A DNA stretch of 23,657 nucleotides from JAZDLO01 sp043801935. Lineage in GTDB: Bacteria > Actinomycetota > Thermoleophilia > RBG-16-64-13. The stretch is taken from positions 1-23,657 of the forward strand of contig JAZDLO010000021.1 of NCBI GenBank assembly GCA_043801935.1, read 5' to 3'. The first letter of the stretch is position 1. Each line of letters opens with the position of its first letter. The notes below the pieces were generated by a model. The model saw nothing but the letters and a program-made list of their open reading frames with translations, was not told where the DNA came from and made no database searches. Of this stretch, positions 1 through 6,986 are shown one piece after another. The translations under genes were made by a program, and so were the position numbers.

Positions 1-2
1 GC

Positions 3-140
3 CCCAATCCCCCCGAGGACGCCATCACCGGCATGATCAAGGCCAAAGCCAGAATCCCCTCCAGCGCCGGCTCCGGCTCCGAACCGACTAGATACACCAA
101 CGCCTACTTCTGCGCGTTCAAGCGACAAGTGGACTCCTGA
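3..140 (+). CDS. C-terminal fragment of an unidentified protein
   Basis: A reading frame is open from the window edge to a TGA at 138-140 and gives 45 residues ending in a basic, aromatic stretch (YTNAYFCAFKRQVDS). The start lies outside the window. I do not recognise the family and too little is present to assign a function. The frame ends 28 bases before the convergent stop of the MscS-type gene, which is a normal layout for two genes meeting tail to tail. It could also be non-coding sequence that is open by chance, so confidence is low. Confidence 0.35.
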   Translation, partial: PNPPEDAITGMIKAKARIPSSAGSGSEPTRYTNAYFCAFKRQVDS

Positions 141-168
141 CCAGCGCACGCTGACGCCCGGTGAGCAT

Positions 169-1179
169 CTAGGGATTGCCGCTTGCGTTCCTTATCCAGA
201 CTGTGCGCTGGGGGAAAGGAATCTCGATGCCTGCCTGGTCGAAGGCCTCTTTCAGCCTGCCCCGGATCTCTCGGGCGACCGTCCACTGCGAACCCGGGGT
301 CGTCTTGACGACGAGGCGAACCGCCAGGGAATCGGGCCCGAAGTCCTCCACCCCCCAGACTTCTGGCTCCTCGATGACCTCGCTGCTCAGATCGCCCGAC
401 CAGACCCCGTCTGCCACTTCCTTTATCAGGGTCGAAGCAGCCACGAGGTCCGCCTCGTACGGCACGGGCACATCTAGCAGAATGCGCGCCCAGTACTGGG
501 ACTTGTTGCCCGACCTGCGGATCTCCCCGTTGGGCACGTGCCAGAGGGTGCCGTCGAGACTTCTCAGCTTGGTCGATCGTAATGTGACCCCCTCGATAAG
601 CCCCGTAGTCTCGCCGACGTCTACGATGTCGCCCAGGCCGTATTGATCCTCGATCAGGATGAACATCCCGCTGAGGAAGTCGCGGACCAGGCTCTGGGCG
701 CCGAAGCCTACCGCAACCCCAACGATCCCCGCCCCTGCCAGAAGCGGCCCCAAGTTCACTTCCAGCTCGGAGAGGCAGAGCATTCCGGCGATCACGTAGA
801 TGACGACGCTGGCGACGCTGCTCAGGGCATGGCCGAGGGTGTCGGCCCGCTGGGCAGCTCGGACGCTCCGCTCGGACGCGGGCAAGGCCTTGACGCCTAA
901 CCCACGGACCGCGGCGAACCCGCGGCTGGCGAACGACCAGTCCTCAACTTGCTCGGCCGATTCTTTGTCCAGCCGCTCTCCTTGGCCTTGCTCCAGGTCT
1001 TCGGCCGGTTCGCCGCTCGCGCCCCTGGCTATCCGCTCTGCCAGCTTCCGAGTGGCCCGTCGGACCAAACGGGCGAGGATGAAGGCCACTATCAGAATAA
1101 GGATGACCCGGATTGGCTTTGTGATTATCCAATCGGTGTGATTCGAGAAGAAGTCTTGAAAGCTCGCCAGCGAGAACAT
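169..1179 (-). CDS. MscS-family mechanosensitive ion channel
   Basis: This is a small-conductance mechanosensitive channel of the inner membrane; the family opens under membrane tension and releases solutes on osmotic downshock. The start is placed at the ATG at 1179, which has GGGAG just upstream; the frame runs further up but without a better site. The 336-residue product has an N-terminal membrane helix (about 19-40), a charged soluble stretch (about 45-105), further membrane helices, and the family's pore helix and beta-domain entry around residues 145-185, with motifs AGIVGVAVGFGAQSLVRDF and GLGDIVDVG. The C-terminal alpha/beta vestibule domain is complete, ending in IEIPFPQRTVWI. The size fits the short MscS/YkuT type. 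The gene diverges from the TrmO fusion gene. The solute preference cannot be read from the sequence. Confidence 0.93.
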   Translation of the reverse strand: MFSLASFQDFFSNHTDWIITKPIRVILILIVAFILARLVRRATRKLAERIARGASGEPAEDLEQGQGERLDKESAEQVEDWSFASRGFAAVRGLGVKALPASERSVRAAQRADTLGHALSSVASVVIYVIAGMLCLSELEVNLGPLLAGAGIVGVAVGFGAQSLVRDFLSGMFILIEDQYGLGDIVDVGETTGLIEGVTLRSTKLRSLDGTLWHVPNGEIRRSGNKSQYWARILLDVPVPYEADLVAASTLIKEVADGVWSGDLSSEVIEEPEVWGVEDFGPDSLAVRLVVKTTPGSQWTVAREIRGRLKEAFDQAGIEIPFPQRTVWIRNASGNP

Positions 1180-1443
1180 ACCGGCTCCCTTCGTCGCGGC
1201 GCCATTCTCTAGATCGTGCTGGACGGGGTTGAAAAGACGAATCCCTCCCCGGGGCGAGGTAACGCTCCGAAAGAAGTACCTCTCAACTATTCTAGACGGC
1301 CAACGCAAGACCTCCGGAGCGAGGGGACCGACCCGGGCGCACCAGAGAGCAGGCTTGGGGGTGGAGGCTACTCTACTGCGAACGTAGTATTGTTTGTTGG
1401 CTGCGCCGCGAGGACCTCACTCCGCTGAAAAGGGATCTTGCCC

Positions 1444-2556
1444 ATGCCCATCGCCTATACACCCATCGGAGTCATACGGAGCGAGCACACACAGGCTACC
1501 ATGACTCCCATCCAGCCCGTCTTCGCCAAGGGCTGCAGGGGAAAAGCGGAGCTTCTGCCCATGTTCGCCGAGGGACTGCGCGACCTCGAGGGCTTTTCTC
1601 ACATCTACCTCATCTACGCACTTGACCGGGCTGAATCGGCCCGACTCAGCGTCCGCCCATTCCTCGACGACGAGGCGCGGGGCGTCTTCGCGACTCGAGC
1701 GCCGACCCGTCCCAATCCGATCGGCCTAAGCATCGTGGAACTGCTCGGGATCGAAGGGAACACGCTCCTACTGGATGGCCTGGACATACTCGATGGAACG
1801 CCTCTTCTCGATATCAAGCCCTATTCCGCGCGTTTCGACCGCATCGAAGATACGCGCAATGGGTGGCAAGACGGCGTCGATGACGAAACCGCCGCCCGAC
1901 GCGGACGCCGGGGCTACCAGCCGGCATCGGCCGCGCCCAAAGAGCCGCCCGAAACGAGCACGCATCCTGATCCCGCATGCGCTGCCTGCGACGACAAGGT
2001 GTGTGAAAAAGGTGCCGATTGCTACGATGTGGCCGATCACTTCGCTACGATCTACGGGCACCTCGACCCGCCCGACTCCACGCTCATGAGGATCGCCGCC
2101 GAGGTGGAGGCGACCGGCTACATGCAGTGGCCGCGGGCGCAGGAGATCGTCGAGTTCTGCCGACGCGCGGAGTATCGCCGTGTGGGCATCGCCTTCTGCG
2201 CAGGCTTGGCTGAGGAGGCTGCCACCTACGCGAACATGCTCTCCCGGGAATTCGACGTCTCTTCGGTGTGCTGTAAGGTATGCGGTCTTCCCAAGACGGA
2301 CTTCGGCCTCCCCCGGCTGCGCGAAGAGGATCCGGACGAAGTGATGTGCTCTCCGCTCGCCCAGGCCGAGTTCCTCAATCGGGCCGGAAGCCAGCTCAAT
2401 GTGGTCATTGGGCTTTGTGTGGGCCACGACGCCCTTTTCTCACGCCATTCGCATGCTCCGGTCACCACGCTCGTGGCCAAGGACCGAGTGCTTGGTCACA
2501 ACCCGGTCGCCGCCCTCTATTCGGGTTACTGGCGGCGCCGACTCGGGGACGGGTGA
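1444..2556 (+). CDS. TrmO-type tRNA methyltransferase fused to a DUF1847 Cys-rich domain
   Basis: The first 140 residues are a TrmO/TsaA (UPF0066) domain. In this family the enzyme uses S-adenosylmethionine to N6-methylate threonylcarbamoyladenosine at tRNA position 37. The hallmark motifs RAPTRPNPIGLS (85-96) and DILDGTPLLDIKPY (114-127) are intact. A low-complexity linker (about 145-175) leads to a second domain (about 177-365) that matches DUF1847, with a CAAC-KVC-DC cysteine cluster (C179, C182, C187, C193), CCKVCGLPK (276-284), MCSP, and the signature GLCVGHD then APVTTLVAKDRVLGHNP. DUF1847 has no established function; its cysteines suggest metal binding. The ATG at 1444 follows AGGGAT with normal spacing. 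The domains are in one uninterrupted frame. Confidence is high for both domains; the link between them is unexplained. Confidence 0.9.
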   Translation: MPIAYTPIGVIRSEHTQATMTPIQPVFAKGCRGKAELLPMFAEGLRDLEGFSHIYLIYALDRAESARLSVRPFLDDEARGVFATRAPTRPNPIGLSIVELLGIEGNTLLLDGLDILDGTPLLDIKPYSARFDRIEDTRNGWQDGVDDETAARRGRRGYQPASAAPKEPPETSTHPDPACAACDDKVCEKGADCYDVADHFATIYGHLDPPDSTLMRIAAEVEATGYMQWPRAQEIVEFCRRAEYRRVGIAFCAGLAEEAATYANMLSREFDVSSVCCKVCGLPKTDFGLPRLREEDPDEVMCSPLAQAEFLNRAGSQLNVVIGLCVGHDALFSRHSHAPVTTLVAKDRVLGHNPVAALYSGYWRRRLGDG

Positions 2557-2746
2557 GCGAAGCACAAGCTCGACGGGTCTGAGAAAGGCCCCACCGAGGC
2601 TACGGATCCCTTTTCTCCGCAGATGTGCCCCTCTCGCCGTTTGATTCGGCCCACCGTCGGGGATGCTCACGATCAGGGAGGCGGCTTCGCCGCGACCGGA
2701 CGCGGAACCTGTGAGGACGAACTCGACGAATACACAAGGAGTCGTC

Positions 2747-3502
2747 ATGCTCCGCAAAGCCGAAGCGTTTCACACACACACATTGGGCGCTGCAGACGGA
2801 GATATCGGAAAGGTCAAGGACTTCTACTTCGACGACCGGTTTTGGACCGTTCGTTATCTCGTGGCGGGCACGGGAAACTGGCTCGAGGAAAGGCTCGTCC
2901 TTATCTCTCCATATGCGCTTGTCTCGGTTGATGAAGAACGTGAGATCGTCGCCACGAACTTGACCAGAGAGCAGATCGAGAACAGTCCGCCCGCGGGTTC
3001 CGATCTGCCCGTATCGCGCCAGTTCGAGGTCCTCTACCATCAGTACTACCAGTGGCCGGGATATTGGTACGGGTCGTATGCCTGGGGATCGTCGCCTTAC
3101 CCCATGCCCCTTCGCGAGAGTATCAACGAGGATGAGCAGACGTCTTGGGACAGTCACCTGCGTAGTGTCAAGGAGGTCGACGGGTACAGAGTCCAGGCTG
3201 TTGACGGAGATATCGGCCACATCGCTGAGTTCATCATCGACGATAAGGACTGGGCGATCCGCTATCTGGTCGTCGACACGCGAAACTGGTGGCCGGGTAA
3301 GCACGTGCTGATGTCGCCGCAGTGGATAGAACGTGTGAGCTGGGATGAACGAAAAGCCTATGTGGGCCTGAGCCGCGACACGATCAAGGATGCTCCTGAA
3401 TACGTGCACGATTCGGTGATCACTCGGGAGTACGAGATAGAGCTCTGCCGTCACTACAGCCGGGAGGGCTACTGGATGCCAGGTGAGTGCGCCTCGGGCT
3501 GA
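2747..3502 (+). CDS. Protein with two PRC-barrel domains
   Basis: The 251-residue product is an internal duplication of a PRC-barrel-like unit. The first copy (about 8-85) has AADGDIGKVKDFYFDDRFWTV and RYLV; the second (about 140-230) has AVDGDIGHIAEFIIDDKDWAI, RYLVVDTRNWWPGK and VLMSP. PRC barrels are small beta-barrels found in photosynthetic reaction centre H subunits, RimM and many stress-associated soluble proteins. The copies are joined by an aromatic linker rich in Tyr/Trp (YYQWPGYWYGSYAWG). No signal peptide or membrane helix is seen, so it is probably cytoplasmic. The ATG at 2747 is chosen because AAGGAG lies at 2736-2741; an upstream in-frame ATG at 2663 lacks this. The precise role is unknown. 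Confidence 0.85.
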   Translation: MLRKAEAFHTHTLGAADGDIGKVKDFYFDDRFWTVRYLVAGTGNWLEERLVLISPYALVSVDEEREIVATNLTREQIENSPPAGSDLPVSRQFEVLYHQYYQWPGYWYGSYAWGSSPYPMPLRESINEDEQTSWDSHLRSVKEVDGYRVQAVDGDIGHIAEFIIDDKDWAIRYLVVDTRNWWPGKHVLMSPQWIERVSWDERKAYVGLSRDTIKDAPEYVHDSVITREYEIELCRHYSREGYWMPGECASG

Positions 3503-3538
3503 TCCTGATCCTTACCAGGAGCCCAGAACCATTCCTGC

Positions 3539-3567
3539 TTGACGATGTGTCAGAAGAAGTTTAAGAT
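3539..3567 (+). promoter_or_regulatory. Vegetative-type promoter of the PadR gene
   Basis: TTGACG (3539-3544) and TAAGAT (3562-3567) are separated by exactly 17 bases, matching the -35/-10 layout of primary sigma-factor promoters. The expected transcription start is near 3574, which gives a leader of about 85 bases before the PadR ATG. This is the clearest promoter in the window. Confidence 0.7.
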
Positions 3568-3572
3568 AGGTC

Positions 3573-3594
3573 GCGATATATCGTGATGTATCGC
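3573..3594. promoter_or_regulatory. 22-bp palindrome over the PadR transcription start, likely autoregulatory operator
   Basis: The half-site GCGATATATC faces GATGTATCGC, pairing at 9 of 11 positions. The element starts 6 bases after the -10 box, so a protein bound there would block RNA polymerase. PadR-family repressors are dimeric winged-helix proteins and often bind AT-containing inverted repeats in their own promoters. The assignment to this PadR protein is inferred from position only. Confidence 0.6.
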
Positions 3595-3619
3595 CAACCA
3601 GCTAACAAGCGCGGCGACC

Positions 3620-3636
3620 GGCGGTAGATTACCGCC
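3620..3636. repeat. Perfect 7+3+7 inverted repeat in the PadR leader
   Basis: GGCGGTA and TACCGCC flank a 3-base spacer. It lies in the transcribed leader about 10 bases before the purine-rich ribosome binding site (AGAGGAGA, 3647-3654). It could be a short RNA hairpin affecting translation or a second protein-binding site. Its half-site differs from that of the upstream palindrome. Confidence 0.5.
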
Positions 3637-3658
3637 ACCGCAGAACAGAGGAGACACC

Positions 3659-4177
3659 ATGAGTCACGCATTCGGGCCGGAGAAGTTCATGCGACATGGA
3701 TACAGACCAGGGGCACGGTTCTTCGAGAGGGGCGGCATCAAGTTCGCCATTCTCGAGTTGCTAAAAGACAAGCCCCGGCATGGATACGACATCATCCGGG
3801 CGATGGAGGAGCAGTCGGGGGGTATGTACAGCCCCAGCCCAGGTGCGGTCTACCCCACCCTGCAGGCGCTGGAGGACCAGGACCTGGTGACTTCCACGAC
3901 CGATGAGGGCAAAAGGGTCTATTCGATCACGGAGGCTGGTGTCACCTACCTGGAGGAGAACAAGGACCAAGCCAAGAGCCACCGGGACCGCTGGGCGGCA
4001 CATTGGGGCCCCGGCGGGCACGGTGAGGGTTGGGGCGCCATGAGCGACATGAAGGAGACCTTTGGGGAAGTGATGAGGGCGGTCCGCACGACCGCGGGCG
4101 ACTCCGCCAAGCGAAAAGAGATCCGCGAGGTGCTGGAGAATGCCGCCAAGAAGGTCGGGGACATAGCCAAACGGTAG
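3659..4177 (+). CDS. PadR-family transcriptional regulator
   Basis: This is a DNA-binding repressor of the PadR family, in which an N-terminal winged helix-turn-helix binds an operator and a C-terminal helical part mediates dimerisation. The winged helix spans about residues 24-100: FAILELLKDKPRHGYDIIRAMEE, then SPGAVYPTLQALEDQDLV and the wing with KRVYSITEAG. The C-terminal part (about 105-172) contains a Gly/His/Trp-rich segment (WAAHWGPGGHGEGWG) followed by a charged helix. The ATG at 3659 follows a strong GAGGAG. The gene has its own promoter and palindromic operator, so autoregulation is likely. The ligand and other targets are unknown; the following DUF2905 gene is 79 bases away and may share the transcript. 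Confidence 0.93.
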   Translation: MSHAFGPEKFMRHGYRPGARFFERGGIKFAILELLKDKPRHGYDIIRAMEEQSGGMYSPSPGAVYPTLQALEDQDLVTSTTDEGKRVYSITEAGVTYLEENKDQAKSHRDRWAAHWGPGGHGEGWGAMSDMKETFGEVMRAVRTTAGDSAKRKEIREVLENAAKKVGDIAKR

Positions 4178-4256
4178 CTAGTCCGATGGACGCCCTGCGC
4201 GAAGCCCGGTCGATGTGACCGGGCGCGTCGAGGATCTGCGTGGCGGGAGCGGTGTC

Positions 4257-4475
4257 GTGAGACTTGAGGGAATTGCCAAGGTCCTCCTCGGCCTCGGGGT
4301 CGGGTTATTGGTGATCGGAGCCGTCCTTTTTCTTGTGGCCAGGTTGGGGTGGACGCGGCTCCCAGGCGATCTCGTCTATCGCGGCAAGAACGTCACCGTT
4401 TACCTCCCCATCGGGTTGATGATACTGGTGAGCGTTGTTGCCACCCTGGTCCTACACTTCTTGTCCCGCCGATGA
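4257..4475 (+). CDS. DUF2905 small membrane protein
   Basis: The 72-residue product has two membrane helices (about 6-28 and 46-68) around a short conserved loop with LPGDLVYRGKNVTVYLPIG, the hallmark of DUF2905. The function of this family is not known. The GTG at 4257 is preferred because GGGAG precedes it by 7 bases and the family normally begins just before the first helix. A GTG at 4215 would add 14 residues (RVEDLRGGSG type) without a clear ribosome binding site. It lies downstream of the PadR gene on the same strand, so membrane expression may be under PadR control; this is inference. Confidence 0.85.
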   Translation: MRLEGIAKVLLGLGVGLLVIGAVLFLVARLGWTRLPGDLVYRGKNVTVYLPIGLMILVSVVATLVLHFLSRR

Positions 4476-4535
4476 TCGGGCACGAGAGACCTTGATCCGG
4501 GGGGATGGTCCGGCTCCATCATCGCGATCTCCAGT

Positions 4536-5354
4536 TCAGGCGTGGTCGTTTTCCCGATCGTATTGTCTGCGCGCTTCGGGATCGGAAAGGATCTCGTAGG
4601 CCGCGTTGATGAGTTTGGCTCTTTCGCTGTCGCCGCCCTGATCTGGATGTCCCTCCTTCATAAGGGCCTTCCAGTTGCTCTTGATCACGGTCCGGCTGGC
4701 CTTTGGACTGCACTCGAGCACTTCGTACAAGTCGCGGGGAAAACTCCGTCTGCCGAGTCGGTAGCTGTGCCTTTTTTGCCCTCCTGGATGCCTGCTCCGT
4801 TCCTCGGCCCCGCGCCTGGCTCCGGCTTGCTCCCGCCGCCTCTTGTCCGCAGCCTCTTCTTCTCTCCTCTTCTGCTCCTCCGCCAGACGTCTCTCGCTCT
4901 CGCCACGCAGGCGCTCCTGCCACTGCGCGGTGGTCCGCTCGTTCGGACTCAGGAGTTCGTACGCGTCGTGCTCCCAGTCGCCCTCACCGCCGACGCGGGT
5001 GAGCACGACCACCCCATCTATAAGCGCGACCGACACCGACCTCAGTGAGGCTGCTTGCTGGTTGAGGTGCAAATAAAGCAGAGCGGGATCCAGACGCGGG
5101 TCGAATACTGCTCGACTCCTGATCCCCGCGGATTCGACCACGAACTCGCGGATGCGTTGGCGACAGGCGGTCCCTGGTCGCTGGAATCCCCATTTATAGA
5201 ACCGAACCTCATCGGCGACCGCCAGACCGGAACGTCGAAAGCGTCCCCTTCTGACTCGAAGCCGGATGATGAAGGACAAGACGATGAGGCCGGCCAAGAC
5301 AACGACGGCAGCGACGCCGATACCGATGGCATAATCGGCGAACTCAGAATTCAC
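4536..5354 (-). CDS. Membrane-anchored protein with a C-terminal J domain
   Basis: The 272-residue product begins with a single membrane helix (about 8-30), followed by a basic stretch (RLRVRRGRFRR), an unrecognised domain (about 40-140), a highly charged Glu/Arg/Lys/Ala coiled-coil-like segment (about 150-200), and a J domain at the C-terminus (208-272). The HPD tripeptide that stimulates the Hsp70 ATPase is intact at 236-238, and the later NAAYEILSDPEARRQYD helix is typical. J domains recruit DnaK; here the helix would hold the J domain at the cytoplasmic face. The layout resembles DjlA in order, but no TerB domain is evident. The GTG at 5354 follows GAGGG; longer forms have no good ribosome site. 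Its client is unknown. Confidence 0.85.
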   Translation of the reverse strand: MNSEFADYAIGIGVAAVVVLAGLIVLSFIIRLRVRRGRFRRSGLAVADEVRFYKWGFQRPGTACRQRIREFVVESAGIRSRAVFDPRLDPALLYLHLNQQAASLRSVSVALIDGVVVLTRVGGEGDWEHDAYELLSPNERTTAQWQERLRGESERRLAEEQKRREEEAADKRRREQAGARRGAEERSRHPGGQKRHSYRLGRRSFPRDLYEVLECSPKASRTVIKSNWKALMKEGHPDQGGDSERAKLINAAYEILSDPEARRQYDRENDHA

Positions 5355-5550
5355 GATGCCCTCTGGCAACCGACCAACGGATAGCGCCGTTGCATCCTGA
5401 TGACCACCCCAATCACCGCCGCCGCAGCGGCGCATACAGCCTCCCCAAGGCTCTCCCCGGCCTGAGATGGGAAGGCGTGGGACCCTCTACAGCTTAGCAA
5501 TCGCCTACTGCAACCACAGTGCCGGTGCTCGCCGGTGGGGCGCAAGGCCC

Positions 5551-5568
5551 TTCGGGTCTCGGCCCGAA
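5551..5568 (-). terminator. Possible terminator hairpin after the lipoprotein gene
   Basis: TTCGGG and CCCGAA form a 6-bp perfect stem with a 6-base loop, 21 bases past the stop of the lipoprotein gene. There is no U-rich tail, so this is only a weak candidate for factor-independent termination. Confidence 0.3.
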
Positions 5569-5588
5569 CGAAAGGCACCGCTCGGGTC

Positions 5589-6986
5589 CTATCCCGACTC
5601 GTGGGCCGGCCAGATCCGCAGCACTCCACCGTCGGTGCCCGCGGCGAAGGAAAGGAGGCCATTCCGATGGACAGCGGCCGCCACGTTGGTGCTGAGAGTC
5701 CCGGGCAGCTCGACCTTGGCGACCACCATCACGCCCACAGCCGTTCGACGGAGCAGTCCCAAGGCATTCATCGCTTGGTCGGGGATCACCACCTCGATCC
5801 GTCCATCCCCGTCGGCATCTGCTGCGAGAGCCATGTCGAGATTGCGTGAGCCGAACATGTGCGAGGTGAAACCCACCTGTTCCCCGTGCACCGTCAACCG
5901 ACCATTCTCCAGCCGGAAGAACTCCACCACCCCCCCGATATGAGGCACCCGGACATCGACCATCTCGATCTCCCCGTTGGGACCGAATGCCGCCACTCCA
6001 AGTTGATTGCGCCAGCGGTTGGCCCGGCCGATCGCCGGACCTTCGGCGACAAGATCGCCGCCTTGGTCGAACACCGCCAGCCGGGCTCCGCTCGACCCAT
6101 CACTCACCGTGATCAGGATCTCTTGTTGGCCGTCACCGTCGATTTCCGCCCAGAGGGCGGCCACTCCTTCTATCACCGCGGGCTCCGCCACAACGGCTTC
6201 GGCCACGACCTCGCCCGCCCGGGGATCGATAATGGTCACCCGCCCCGCTTCGAGCTCATCCCCGAGCGCACCATGCGGATAGCGGGTGGTCGCTTCGGCA
6301 AGCACGGCGACCAGTCCGTTCTCGCTGATCGTGATCCTCGTGTCTGGCAGAGCATCGACCTCGAACCTGTGGGTCCTGTCGCCCGTTTCCGCGACGACCG
6401 TCCCGTCGTCGGTGACGTAGACGAGCCCGCCGCCCGGTAGAGGCATGGGAAACGTGTCATGGGACGCACCGACAGGGGGTTCCACCACGACGACCCCGTC
6501 GGGTCCGGCGATCACCACCGGCGGCGCCCCCGCGGAAAGGCGAGCGAGGTTGAGGGACACGGGGACCGGTTGACCGTTCTCTACGCGCCAGCCCTCCAGC
6601 CGGCCGTCATCCAGGGCCACGACCCAGGTCGACCCGCGCTCCGTGCCGGCACCGACGACCCAGAGTGGGGTGCCGGACAGCGAGACGTCCACCGGCACCG
6701 CATCCGGCAGGTCTCCCCGCCCGGGCGAGAAGCGATTACCCGTGCTATCTCCCGAGGTGGTCCGAACGATGCCATCGGGGAGCGCAGTGGGCATGGTCGT
6801 TTCGGTACTGACGGCCGGTACGGTCGACGCAGGCGTGACAGCAGGCCCGGTCATCGATGACCCCACCGGCCGGTCACCATCCGCGGCGCACGCAGCCAGG
6901 ATCAGCGCGGTACCAAGCGTTATGGCCATCACTAGGCCGAAACTTGACCAGTGGCGGAGTCGCCTGCTGGTGGGGCGGACGGTCAT
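5589..6986 (-). CDS. FG-GAP/VCBS-like beta-propeller lipoprotein
   Basis: The 465-residue product starts with a basic n-region and a hydrophobic stretch ending in the lipobox LAAC (Cys33), followed by a Ser/Thr/Pro-rich spacer, so it should be a lipoprotein on the outer face of the membrane. The rest is a series of beta-rich repeats. Two segments have calcium-loop-like Asp/Gly motifs typical of FG-GAP/VCBS blades: EIDGDGQQEILITV and ADADGDGRIEVVIPD. The protein ends in a WD/PQQ-like segment (GTDGGVLRIWPA). Such propellers usually mediate binding, not catalysis. Its ATG overlaps the stop of the EamA transporter gene by 4 bases (ATGA), indicating translational coupling. The ligand is unknown. 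Confidence 0.8.
   Translation of the reverse strand: MTVRPTSRRLRHWSSFGLVMAITLGTALILAACAADGDRPVGSSMTGPAVTPASTVPAVSTETTMPTALPDGIVRTTSGDSTGNRFSPGRGDLPDAVPVDVSLSGTPLWVVGAGTERGSTWVVALDDGRLEGWRVENGQPVPVSLNLARLSAGAPPVVIAGPDGVVVVEPPVGASHDTFPMPLPGGGLVYVTDDGTVVAETGDRTHRFEVDALPDTRITISENGLVAVLAEATTRYPHGALGDELEAGRVTIIDPRAGEVVAEAVVAEPAVIEGVAALWAEIDGDGQQEILITVSDGSSGARLAVFDQGGDLVAEGPAIGRANRWRNQLGVAAFGPNGEIEMVDVRVPHIGGVVEFFRLENGRLTVHGEQVGFTSHMFGSRNLDMALAADADGDGRIEVVIPDQAMNALGLLRRTAVGVMVVAKVELPGTLSTNVAAAVHRNGLLSFAAGTDGGVLRIWPAHESG

Noticed and set aside
1289..1294. TAGAAT on the minus strand as a -10 box for the MscS gene
   Set aside because: A good -10 hexamer, but no -35-like sequence at any usual spacing; left as unsupported.
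1768..2427. Minus-strand open frame of 219 codons inside the TrmO-DUF1847 gene
   Set aside because: It lies wholly opposite a conserved two-domain gene and its translation has no recognisable features.
2600..3454. Long minus-strand open frame (284 codons) across the PRC-barrel gene
   Set aside because: It is antisense to a gene with clear repeated domains and a strong ribosome site; its translation shows no domain or membrane pattern. It is a product of GC-rich codon use.
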